Shown here: one piece after another, positions 56,785-64,000 of the stretch
How the letters are laid out: each line of letters starts with the position of its first letter
Position numbering within the stretch: the stretch's first letter is position 1
Source of the DNA: an uncultured Lachnoclostridium sp.
GTDB taxonomy: Bacteria > Bacillota > Clostridia > Lachnospirales > Lachnospiraceae
Assembly (NCBI GenBank): GCA_944381625.1
Contig: CALWLW010000001.1
Location: 1 to 64,000 of the forward strand
DNA: 64,000 nt
Direction: 5' to 3'
Made by a program: the position numbers and the translations under genes
Notes under the pieces: model-generated
Told to the model about the DNA's origin: nothing
Database searches by the model: none
Seen by the model: only the letters and a program-made list of their open reading frames with translations

Positions 56785-56798
56785 TAAAACCGGTTTTA
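56785..56798. promoter_or_regulatory. LacI-type operator O1
   Basis: TAAAACCGGTTTTA is a perfect 14-base palindrome with the central CG of LacI-family sites. It lies 27 bases ahead of the -35 box of the PTS promoter and 79 bases (centre to centre) from O2, a spacing compatible with DNA looping. Confidence 0.85.
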
Positions 56799-56825
56799 TA
56801 AAATAAAAAACTTTATTTATAACTA

Positions 56826-56854
56826 TTGACAGATTTAAAATAAAAGTATAGAAT
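56826..56854 (+). promoter_or_regulatory. Promoter of the sucrose-type PTS operon
   Basis: TTGACA (56826-56831), a 17-base spacer and TAGAAT (56849-56854), close to consensus and flanked by the two operators. Confidence 0.85.
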
Positions 56855-56863
56855 CAAAATTAC

Positions 56864-56877
56864 TGAAACCGGTTTTA
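56864..56877. promoter_or_regulatory. LacI-type operator O2, also cre-like
   Basis: TGAAACCGGTTTTA matches O1 except at one position and lies just after the start site, where a repressor blocks transcription. It also fits the catabolite-response (cre) consensus TGWNANCGNTNWCA with one mismatch, so CcpA might share it. Confidence 0.8.
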
Positions 56878-56898
56878 TAATGTATGGAGGGAAATTCA

Positions 56899-58839
56899 AT
56901 GAGTGAGAAGAACAAGGAGCAGAGATATCTGGAGATATCGAAGCAGATCACGGAACTGGTGGGCGGCCGGGACAATATCATAGCCACAGCCCACTGTGCT
57001 ACAAGGCTGAGGATTGTCCTGAAGGATTATCAGATCGCGGATCTGGAGAAGATCGAAGACGTGGATCTGGTAAAGGGACAGTTTGTGGCGGGTAACCAGC
57101 TGCAGATTATCTTTGGAGCCGGTCTGGTAAACGAAGTCTATGAGGTGTTCAGCAGATACACGGGCACGGAGAACAGCTCCCTGGGAGACGTGAAAGCGGC
57201 GGGTGCCCAGAAGATGAATCCGGTACAGGCCGTGATCAAGTCGTTGTCGGATGTGTTTATCGACATTATGCCGGGTATCCTGGCGGCGGCTCTGCTGCTG
57301 GGGCTGACAGGCGTCCTTTCCAAGTGGGACGTGGTGACCGGCAACGCGACGCTGTCGGCCATCAACCGGCTGGCCAGTCTGGCGTCTTCGGGGATCTTCA
57401 ATATTCTGCCCATGGCAGTCTGCTATTCCGCCTGCAAGCGTTACGGAGGCAAGCCCATCCTGGGCCTGATTGTGGGCGCGATCATGCTGGATTCGTCTCT
57501 GGCGAACGCCTATGACGCGGCACAGGGCCTGGTGGTTCCTGAGGTGTTACATATTTTCGGACTGAATATCGAACTGGTGGGCTTCCAGGGAGGTATCATC
57601 ATCGCTCTGATGATGGGCTTTATCGTGGCGAAGCTGGATGTCTTTTTCGACAAAAAGATACCGGATGTGGTAAAGCTTCTGTTTTCTCCCCTGTGTACAG
57701 TCCTGATTTCCACCGTGCTTCTGTTCACGATTGTAGGGCCGGTAGGCCGTGGACTTTCCAACGGCATCACCTTCGTGCTGGTATGGGTGACGGAAAACCT
57801 GGGTGCGCTGGGTTATATGATCTTTGCAGGTGTTCAGCAGATCATCGTAATCACCGGCCTTCATCATATCTTTGGAGCGATTGAGGCTCAGCTTCTCACC
57901 GATACGGGGAGGAACTTCCTGAACCCGCTGATGTCCGTGGCTCTGATGGGACAGGGCGGAGCAGTTCTGGGATACCTGGCGCTTCACTGGAAGAACAATA
58001 AGACCAAGGAACTGTGCATCCCGTCCTTTGCTTCCACGCTGTTCGGCATCAGTGAGCCGGCCATCTTCGGTGTGAACCTTCGGTATAAATTCCCATTGGT
58101 GGGAGGATGTATTGCCGGCGCGCTGGCAGGCGGATATGTGTATCTGACCGACGTGGCGTCTCTGGGTTTTGGAACTACGGCCGTTCCAGGAATCGCTATC
58201 TGCGATCCGGCCAACAACGGCTATCTGAACTACATCATCGCGCATCTGATTGCGCTGGCAGGCGGCGCTCTGCTTACTGTCATCTTAGGAAAAGCCTTTG
58301 ACAGGAAAGCGGATGCACCGGCAGAACCGTCCAAAGGAGCCGCGCAGACGCCGGAAAAGGAAGAAGCGCCTGTAGAAGAGGTGAAAAGGGTTGAACTTTA
58401 TCCCTGCTCCAATGGGACGGTGAAAAATATCAGCCAGTCCAGAGACGCGTCCTTCGCGTCCAAGGCCATGGGAGACGGCATTGTGGTGGAAGATCCGGAC
58501 GGAGAGGTCTATGCGCCCTGCGACGGCAAAGTGAGTTTTGTGTTCCCCAGCCGCCATGCCGTGGGTATTGCCGCCGATAATGGAGCGGATATCCTGATTC
58601 ACTGCGGCATAGATACAGTGAAGCTGGACGGAGAAGGCTTCGAGTGCTTCGTTCAGGAAGGCCAGAGAGTGAAAAAGGGCGATCTTCTCATCCGTTTTGA
58701 CGAACCTGCGGTCCGTGCCAAAGGATATGATACAGAGATCATGATGACCATTGAGGCCGGCGACAGCATCCAGGTAAAGGTCAGCGCAGATGAAGGAGCA
58801 GGCAGGGGCGACGTCGTTGCTATAGTTGAAAAGATTTGA
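56899..58839 (+). CDS. scrA: PTS EIIBCA, sucrose/beta-glucoside family
   Basis: 646 residues. EIIB (1-90) with Cys33 in AHCATRLRIVLKD; EIIC (about 110-470) with ten or so helices and ITGLHHIFGAIEAQLL and FGISEPAIFGVNLRY; a charged linker; EIIA (about 505-640) with the active His in LIHCGIDTV. The full set of domains is present. ATG 56899 has GGAGGG seven bases ahead; ATG 56884 overlaps the site. The fructosidase and galactosidase downstream point to sucrose or raffinose-type substrates. Confidence 0.92.
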   Translation: MSEKNKEQRYLEISKQITELVGGRDNIIATAHCATRLRIVLKDYQIADLEKIEDVDLVKGQFVAGNQLQIIFGAGLVNEVYEVFSRYTGTENSSLGDVKAAGAQKMNPVQAVIKSLSDVFIDIMPGILAAALLLGLTGVLSKWDVVTGNATLSAINRLASLASSGIFNILPMAVCYSACKRYGGKPILGLIVGAIMLDSSLANAYDAAQGLVVPEVLHIFGLNIELVGFQGGIIIALMMGFIVAKLDVFFDKKIPDVVKLLFSPLCTVLISTVLLFTIVGPVGRGLSNGITFVLVWVTENLGALGYMIFAGVQQIIVITGLHHIFGAIEAQLLTDTGRNFLNPLMSVALMGQGGAVLGYLALHWKNNKTKELCIPSFASTLFGISEPAIFGVNLRYKFPLVGGCIAGALAGGYVYLTDVASLGFGTTAVPGIAICDPANNGYLNYIIAHLIALAGGALLTVILGKAFDRKADAPAEPSKGAAQTPEKEEAPVEEVKRVELYPCSNGTVKNISQSRDASFASKAMGDGIVVEDPDGEVYAPCDGKVSFVFPSRHAVGIAADNGADILIHCGIDTVKLDGEGFECFVQEGQRVKKGDLLIRFDEPAVRAKGYDTEIMMTIEAGDSIQVKVSADEGAGRGDVVAIVEKI

Positions 58840-58871
58840 TAGAATGAGGCTGCTGCAGGAAATACATTGAG

Positions 58872-58897
58872 AAAGGGACTGCGGCAGTCTCTTTTGT
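58872..58897 (+). terminator. Hairpin between PTS and GH32 genes
   Basis: AAAGGGACTG (58872-58881) pairs with CAGTCTCTTT (58885-58894) with one G-U and a CGG loop. The T tail is short, so it probably only reduces downstream expression. Confidence 0.5.
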
Positions 58898-58946
58898 GCA
58901 AAAAGCGGCTGTATAACAGAACTGCCGGGAAAACTGGAGGGAAAAT

Positions 58947-60404
58947 ATGGAGATACAGACATACAGGGAAAGAGTGGAGCAGGAGTTTGCCAGGATGCGT
59001 GCCAAAGGCAGGGATTCCTACAGACCTGTTTATCATCTGACGCCGCTGGCCGGCACGCTGGCGGATCCAAACGGACTGTGCCGGATTGGGGACACGTATC
59101 ATATTTATTATGTGACCAATCCCCTGAACTGCGTGACGAAGGAACGGACGGCCTGCGTGTGGGGCCATTACTCCACAAAAGATTTCGTCCATTACCGGCG
59201 GGAACCTGTGGCGGTCTGGCCGGATGACAGAAGGGACCAGGACGGAGTGTACAGCGGTTCTGCGCTGGTGCGGGATGGAAAAGTATATTTTTATTATACG
59301 GGAAATGTGCGCCATGCCGGAGACTATGATTATGTTCTGGAGGGAAGAGAGCAGAATGTACTGCGGGTGGACAGCGCAGACGCGGTGCATTTCCAGAATA
59401 AGATGCTTCTGATGACCAATGAGGATTTTCCGTCCGATATGACCAGACATGTGCGGGATCCGCAGATGGTGGAGAAGAACGGGGAAGTGTATATGCTTCT
59501 TGGGGCCAGAACGAAGGAGGACAGGGGCTGTGTCCTCGTATACCGGAGCAGTGACCTGGTACATTTTGAGCAGGTGAATCTTTTGGATACCAAAGATGCG
59601 TTCGGATATATGTGGGAATGCCCGGATCTGGCTGAACTGGACGGGCAGAGCTTTCTCCTGGCCTGCCCTCAGGGGATCCCCCATGAAATGTATCGGTTCC
59701 AGAATTCCCATCAGTGCGGATATTTCCCGCTCCGGGGCGATTTTGCCGGAGCGTACGAACTGGGAGATTTTGAACAGTTTGATTATGGATTTGATTTTTA
59801 TGCTGCCCGTACGCTGAAGGAAGCGAAGGGGCGTACGCTGCTGATCGGCTGGCTGGGCATGTCGGAGGCGGAGTATGGGAAGACGCCCAGCGCGGTGCGG
59901 GGGTGGGACCAGGCTATCGCCATGCCAAGGGAGCTGACTCTGCGCGATGGCCGTCTGTATCAGCGGCCGTTGGAAGAACTGAAGGCGCTGAGAAAAAATC
60001 ATACCGAACAGGACGGGACAGGGACGTTTCAGATACAGTCTGACTGCTTTGAACTGCGGCTTTGTCTGGAGCGGCAGCAGAACCTGTGCGTCAGGCTGAG
60101 GGAAGACTGTGTCCTTGCCTATGACGCAGCCAGGCAGGAACTGACGCTTTCCTTGGGAGAAACCTGCGGCCAGGGCAGGGACCGGCGGAGCATGCGCCTG
60201 GAAAAGCTGGAAGAACTGCGGGTTTTCATGGACGCCACGATTGTGGAGATTTTTATCAACGGCGGCTATGCAGTCATGACCAGCCGTATCTTCGGAGAAA
60301 GCAGGGAGCTTTTGGTGGAGGCGTTTGAAGGAAAGCTGGACTTTTATGAAATGCGCGGATTTGAGATAGAGGAACTGGAGGAACAGCATGAGTATTCATT
60401 TTAA
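58947..60404 (+). CDS. GH32 beta-fructosidase / sucrose-6-phosphate hydrolase
   Basis: 485 residues. Five-bladed propeller with the nucleophile Asp40 in LADPNG, a reduced form of the family's WMNDPNG; RDP in HVRDPQM; and acid/base Glu in MWECPDL. A beta-sandwich fills the C-terminal third. With the upstream EII it would hydrolyse sucrose 6-phosphate or a related fructoside. GGAGG precedes the ATG. Its end overlaps the alpha-galactosidase by 17 bases. Confidence 0.87.
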   Translation: MEIQTYRERVEQEFARMRAKGRDSYRPVYHLTPLAGTLADPNGLCRIGDTYHIYYVTNPLNCVTKERTACVWGHYSTKDFVHYRREPVAVWPDDRRDQDGVYSGSALVRDGKVYFYYTGNVRHAGDYDYVLEGREQNVLRVDSADAVHFQNKMLLMTNEDFPSDMTRHVRDPQMVEKNGEVYMLLGARTKEDRGCVLVYRSSDLVHFEQVNLLDTKDAFGYMWECPDLAELDGQSFLLACPQGIPHEMYRFQNSHQCGYFPLRGDFAGAYELGDFEQFDYGFDFYAARTLKEAKGRTLLIGWLGMSEAEYGKTPSAVRGWDQAIAMPRELTLRDGRLYQRPLEELKALRKNHTEQDGTGTFQIQSDCFELRLCLERQQNLCVRLREDCVLAYDAARQELTLSLGETCGQGRDRRSMRLEKLEELRVFMDATIVEIFINGGYAVMTSRIFGESRELLVEAFEGKLDFYEMRGFEIEELEEQHEYSF

Positions 60405-62604
60405 CCGGGAAAGTCAGACGTTTCATCTGTACAATGATGAGATCAGCTATATTATGAAGGTGACAAGAAGCGGGCATCTGGGACAGCTTTACTATGGAAA
60501 GCGGGTCAGGGACAGGGATAATTACGATTATCTTCTGGAGACGGAGCCCCGGTCCATGTCGGTCTGCTGCTTCGAAGAGGATCTGTCCTATTCGCTGGAA
60601 CATATCAAGCAGGAATATCCGGTCTGGGGAACCGGCGATATGCATCTGCCGGCGCTGGACGTCCGCCTGCCGGACGGGAGCCGTCTGCTGGATCTGACGT
60701 ACCGGTCCCATGAGATCCTGGCGGGCAAACCGGGGCTTAAGGGACTTCCGGCCGTCTATGTGGAGGATGCTTCCGAAGCGGAGACGCTGGTTGTGGAATT
60801 GGGAGACGCCAAAGCGGAGCTTACAGTACGGCTGTTCTATACGATATACGAGGCGTTTCCTGTGATTGCCCGCCATACGGAGATTCGGTATGACGGAAAA
60901 CAGGAGGCATATCTGGAGCAGGCCATGAGCCTGTCCCTGGATCTGCCGGACATGGATTATGAGATGGTCGAACTTACGGGGGCCTGGGCCAGAGAGCGTC
61001 ATGTGGCGGTGCGAAAGCTCCAGTACGGCGTTCAGGGAGTGTACTCCTTAAGGGGCTGTTCCAGCCATCATTTTAATCCGTTCCTTGCCCTGAAACGTCC
61101 TAACTGTGATGAGAGGAACGGGGAGGTCTATGCGTTCAGCCTGGTCTACAGCGGCAATTTTGCCGCGCAGGCGGACGCCGATCCTTACCATATGACCCGC
61201 GTTACCATGGGGATCCATCCTCAGGGCTTTTCCTGGAGGCTGACGGAAGGGGAAACTTTCACCACGCCGGAGGCGGTGATGGTCTATACGGACCAGGGGC
61301 TGAACGCCATGTCCCAGGTCTTTCACCGGCTTTATCAGAGCCGGCTGGCAAGGGGAAGGTACCGGGATCAGGTGCGGCCTGTTCTGGTGAATAACTGGGA
61401 AGCCACGTATTTTCAGTTTGACGAGAACCGTCTGCTGCCGATCGCGCAGGAGGCGAAGGATTTGGGCATTGAGCTTTTTGTGCTGGACGATGGGTGGTTC
61501 ACCAACAGGAACGACGAACACTGCGGCCTGGGCGACTGGGAGATTGACCGCACAAAGCTGCCGGAGGGACTGGCAGGACTGGCGGAAAAGATAAAGCGTA
61601 TGGGTCTTCGGTTCGGGCTCTGGATTGAGCCGGAGATGGTAAATGCGGGAACAAAGCTTTTCCATGAACATCCGGAATGGGTGCTCCATCAGCCTGGGCG
61701 CAGGATGTCCCAGGGGCGTTATCAGTATGTGCTGGACTACTCCAATCCGGAAGTGGTGGAGCATATTTACGGAAAACTGTGCGGCGTCCTGGAGGGAACC
61801 GGTATCTCCTATATTAAGTGGGATATGAACCGGAGTATCAGCGAGGCGTATTCCTGTACGGCTGGAAGCGAGGATCAGGGTAAGGTCCTGCACCGGTATA
61901 TACTCGGTGTCTACCGCCTTTATGAAAAGCTGACGGAACATTTTCCGGAGATTTTGTTTGAATCCTGCGCCAGCGGCGGCGCGCGCTTTGATCCGGGCAT
62001 GCTGTACTATGCGCCCCAGTGCTGGACCAGCGACAATACGGATGCGGTGGAGCGGCTGAAGATTCAGTACGGCACGTCATTTGTCTATCCGCTGTCCAGC
62101 ATGGGCGCCCATGTGGCGGCCGTGCCCAACCATCAGGTGCAGAGAAAGACATCCCTGCGCATGCGTGCCAACGTGGCATGTTTCGGGGATTTTGGCTATG
62201 AGCTTGACCTGACGGCTTTGACGGAGGAAGGAAAAGAGAAGACCCGGGAGCAGATCCGTTTTGTGAAAAAATACCGGGAAATTTTGCAGTTTGGAACCTT
62301 TTACCGGCTGCTGAGTCCTTTCGAGGGCAACGAGGCGGCCTGGATGGTGGTGTCGGAGAACCGGCGCACGGCGCTGGTGGGCTATTACCGCATCCTTCAG
62401 GAAATCAATGCAGGGTATCGGAGAGTCCGCCTGGCGGGCCTGGACCCGGAGCAGAAATACCGGGTTTCCATTCTGGATAAAGAGTGCTACGGTGATGAGC
62501 TGATGCATATCGGGCTGATTACAACAGATACCTCGTCCGGGGATAACCGGGAAGGGGCGGGGGATTTCGTCTCGAGAATTTATGTGTTGGAAGGTGTGGA
62601 GTGA
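60388..62604 (+). CDS. GH36 alpha-galactosidase
   Basis: 738 residues, the tetrameric GH36 form. Nucleophile Asp479 is in YIKWDMNRS and acid/base Asp549 in WTSDNTDA; LDDGWF and SCASGGARFDPGML are also conserved. It removes alpha-1,6-galactose from raffinose, stachyose or melibiose. Overlap with GH32 couples their translation, so the sucrose and galactose bonds would be cut by one transcript's products. No signal peptide, so the enzyme is cytoplasmic. Confidence 0.95.
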   Translation: MSIHFNRESQTFHLYNDEISYIMKVTRSGHLGQLYYGKRVRDRDNYDYLLETEPRSMSVCCFEEDLSYSLEHIKQEYPVWGTGDMHLPALDVRLPDGSRLLDLTYRSHEILAGKPGLKGLPAVYVEDASEAETLVVELGDAKAELTVRLFYTIYEAFPVIARHTEIRYDGKQEAYLEQAMSLSLDLPDMDYEMVELTGAWARERHVAVRKLQYGVQGVYSLRGCSSHHFNPFLALKRPNCDERNGEVYAFSLVYSGNFAAQADADPYHMTRVTMGIHPQGFSWRLTEGETFTTPEAVMVYTDQGLNAMSQVFHRLYQSRLARGRYRDQVRPVLVNNWEATYFQFDENRLLPIAQEAKDLGIELFVLDDGWFTNRNDEHCGLGDWEIDRTKLPEGLAGLAEKIKRMGLRFGLWIEPEMVNAGTKLFHEHPEWVLHQPGRRMSQGRYQYVLDYSNPEVVEHIYGKLCGVLEGTGISYIKWDMNRSISEAYSCTAGSEDQGKVLHRYILGVYRLYEKLTEHFPEILFESCASGGARFDPGMLYYAPQCWTSDNTDAVERLKIQYGTSFVYPLSSMGAHVAAVPNHQVQRKTSLRMRANVACFGDFGYELDLTALTEEGKEKTREQIRFVKKYREILQFGTFYRLLSPFEGNEAAWMVVSENRRTALVGYYRILQEINAGYRRVRLAGLDPEQKYRVSILDKECYGDELMHIGLITTDTSSGDNREGAGDFVSRIYVLEGVE

Positions 62605-62630
62605 GGCCTGCTGGACGCAGAGACCATCAT

Positions 62631-62680
62631 ATTACAAAAATGGCATTGGGCGGGATAAGAACCAGTGCCATTTTTGTAAT
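62631..62680. terminator. Long perfect-type hairpin, likely bidirectional terminator
   Basis: ATTACAAAAATGGCATTGG (62631-62649) and CCAGTGCCATTTTTGTAAT (62662-62680) form a 19-pair stem with one G-U and a 12-base loop. The AAAAA and TTTTT blocks in the arms give a T tract on either strand. It ends the GH36 operon. Confidence 0.8.
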
Positions 62681-62720
62681 GTTGCAGCCAGTAAAAGCGC
62701 ACCGGACGTATTTTCAAAGC

Positions 62721-62969
62721 ATGGATGTGGACAGCTATCGGGCGCTGGGGGTGTTCCTGAATTCTGAAAAATGGCTGAAAACGATGAAAGAACCTGGTGA
62801 GAAAGGGGAGGCGGATATGTGCAGGGCGGGAGCGTCCAACAAGCTGAAAGATTTGATCTCCAGGAAGCTCCAAAAAGGGAAGAGCCTGGAGACCATCGCG
62901 GACGAACTGGAAGAGAGTGTGGAAACTGTCAGCCGCCTGATGGAAGAGATGGCGGTGAAATTGCAATAA
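62721..62969 (+). pseudogene. Short ORF, probable remnant with helical C-terminus
   Basis: 82 residues from ATG 62721. A second possible start, ATG 62817, has AAGGGGAGG five bases ahead and would give 50 residues. The end, KLQKGKSLETIADELEESVE, resembles the C-terminal tails of Rpn-type PD-(D/E)XK transposase-like proteins, but no nuclease core is present. It is either a decayed fragment or a small unknown gene. The rest of the 450-base gap 62605-63054 holds only the hairpin. Confidence 0.4.
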
Positions 62970-63054
62970 GAATTTCATGGGCAGGTGCGGTTTATGCGAG
63001 CCGCATCTGCCCATGTCTGGAACTGTTTTATTCCGTAGTTCATTTCTGCTGTTG

Positions 63055-64000
63055 TTACCGCAGGTATTTACGGAAAAACTCCGCCATATGGTCAAAAGGA
63101 ATGATGTCGGTCCGGTCGTATAAATCCGTATGGACCGCGTCAGGGATAATCAGCAGTTCCTTGTTGTCCGGGCAGGGATTTCCTTTCAGCATGTCGGCAT
63201 AAGCGTCTTTGCTGAAGTAGCAGGAGTGGGCTTTTTCCCCGTGCATAATCAGCACGGCGCTGCGTATCTCGCTGCTGTACTGAAGGATGGGCTGGTTCAT
63301 GAACGACATGCAGCCGATGACATTCCAGCCTCCATTGGAATTCAGGGAACGGGCATGATAGCCGCGGGAGGTTTTATAATAGTCAAAGTAGTCCTTCACG
63401 AAGAACGGAGCATCATCCGGCACCGGATCAGCAACACCGCCGCCCAGCGCGTAAGAACCATTTTTATAATCTGCGGTTCTCTGGGCATTGAGTGCTTTGC
63501 GCTTTTCATAGCGGGCCTCTTCACTGTCCTCCGAATCAAAGTAGCCTTTGGCATTGACGCGGGTCATATCGTACATGGTGGAAGCGGCGGCCGCTTTGAT
63601 CCGTGTATCCAGCGCTGCCGCGTTCAGCGCCAGTCCGCCCCATCCACAGATGCCGATGACGCCGATCTTTTCCGGGTCCACCTGATCCTGGACGGAGAGA
63701 AAATCCACCGCTGCCTGGAAATCCTCCGTATTGATGTCAGGAGAAGCCATATAGCGGGGCGTCCCTCCGCTTTCTCCGGTAAAAGAGGGATCGAACGCGA
63801 TGGTGAGAAATCCCTTTTTTGCCATGGTCTGGGCGTACAGCCCTTCCGCCTGTTCTTTTACTGCGCCGAACGGACCGCAGACGGCGATGGCGGGGAGCCT
63901 GCCTTCTGCATGTTCCGGCTCATAGAGATCCGCCGCAAGCGTGATGCCGTACCGGTTGCGGAATGTGACTTTGCGGTGATGTACGGCGTTGTCTTTTGGA
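63055..64000 (-). CDS. Alpha/beta hydrolase, dienelactone-hydrolase-like (5' end outside window)
   Basis: At least 315 residues; the reading frame is open to the window edge, so the start is missing. Before the internal ATG at 63825 it reads FRNRYGITLAADLYEPEH and AVCGPFGAVKEQ, typical hydrolase strands. The nucleophile elbow is GICGWGG, with Cys rather than Ser, and the His is in DAVHTDLYD near the C-terminus, as in dienelactone hydrolases. An Asp acid is likely between them. Substrate unknown. Confidence 0.82.
   Translation of the reverse strand, partial: PKDNAVHHRKVTFRNRYGITLAADLYEPEHAEGRLPAIAVCGPFGAVKEQAEGLYAQTMAKKGFLTIAFDPSFTGESGGTPRYMASPDINTEDFQAAVDFLSVQDQVDPEKIGVIGICGWGGLALNAAALDTRIKAAAASTMYDMTRVNAKGYFDSEDSEEARYEKRKALNAQRTADYKNGSYALGGGVADPVPDDAPFFVKDYFDYYKTSRGYHARSLNSNGGWNVIGCMSFMNQPILQYSSEIRSAVLIMHGEKAHSCYFSKDAYADMLKGNPCPDNKELLIIPDAVHTDLYDRTDIIPFDHMAEFFRKYLR

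Noticed and set aside
62631..62680. Terminal inverted repeat of an insertion sequence
   Set aside because: The arms are only 12 bases apart with no transposase and no visible target duplication; a bidirectional terminator is the simpler reading.

Overview
The window looks like a chromosome segment of a strictly anaerobic, low-oxygen-tolerant Firmicute of the class Clostridia, most likely a gut Lachnospiraceae. The grounds are a glycyl-radical enzyme with its activase, a PerR-like regulator beside rubrerythrin, the gene order radical SAM/DUF512 - der - plsY - gpsA, strong AGGAGG-type ribosome binding sites, several PTS sugar operons and high G+C third codon positions. The genus is not decided by what can be seen. 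No rRNA, tRNA, CRISPR array, prophage or intact insertion sequence was recognised.

Layout. 1-176: a CAGA microsatellite and the terminator of a gene outside the window. 289-2481: a capsule-type tyrosine phosphatase, chain-length protein and tyrosine kinase. 2572-6531: redox and metal genes (Crp-family regulator, TIGR04076-HMA fusion, PerR, rubrerythrin) and a PRPP synthetase. 6694-11023: radical SAM/DUF512, Der GTPase, PlsY and GpsA. 11204-14215: a PspA / zinc-ribbon / SPFH membrane-stress cluster like Bacillus pspA-ydjG-ydjI. 14293-18473: a homocysteine methyltransferase, a CotH-like kinase, ilvN and ilvC. 18555-21755: two envelope proteins. 21860-26341 (minus strand): Trk/Ktr potassium uptake and aroA-tyrA.

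26599-40322 is the most notable block. It holds a Crp-family regulator, then adenosine deaminase, purine nucleoside phosphorylase, uridine phosphorylase, a BMP-type nucleoside-binding lipoprotein, a YjjI-type glycyl-radical enzyme with its YjjW activase, a nucleoside ABC transporter, a YczE-like membrane protein, deoC, cdd and deoB. Nucleosides would be imported, deaminated and phosphorolysed, and the (deoxy)ribose phosphates passed to central carbon metabolism. The uncharacterised glycyl-radical enzyme lies between the binding protein and the transporter ATPase.

40572-47069 is a Lac/cellobiose-family PTS operon with a PRD activator, a second YczE-like protein, a GH4 enzyme carrying the 6-phospho-alpha-glucosidase CDMP motif, EIIB, EIIA and a stand-alone RarA-C-terminal-like protein. 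47156-51819: an FAD dehydrogenase, leuS behind a structured leader, and a small membrane protein. 51870-55553: a GHKL/LytTR two-component pair, with LytTR-type direct repeats in front of a membrane acyltransferase-like gene. 55554-62604: a LacI regulator, two palindromic operators, a sucrose-type PTS EIIBCA, GH32 and GH36, which together suit use of sucrose and raffinose-type sugars. The window ends in a short remnant ORF and a truncated dienelactone-hydrolase-like gene.

Three small families of hairpin-forming intergenic repeats recur across the window. Promoter, operator and terminator calls are by eye from sequence and spacing.
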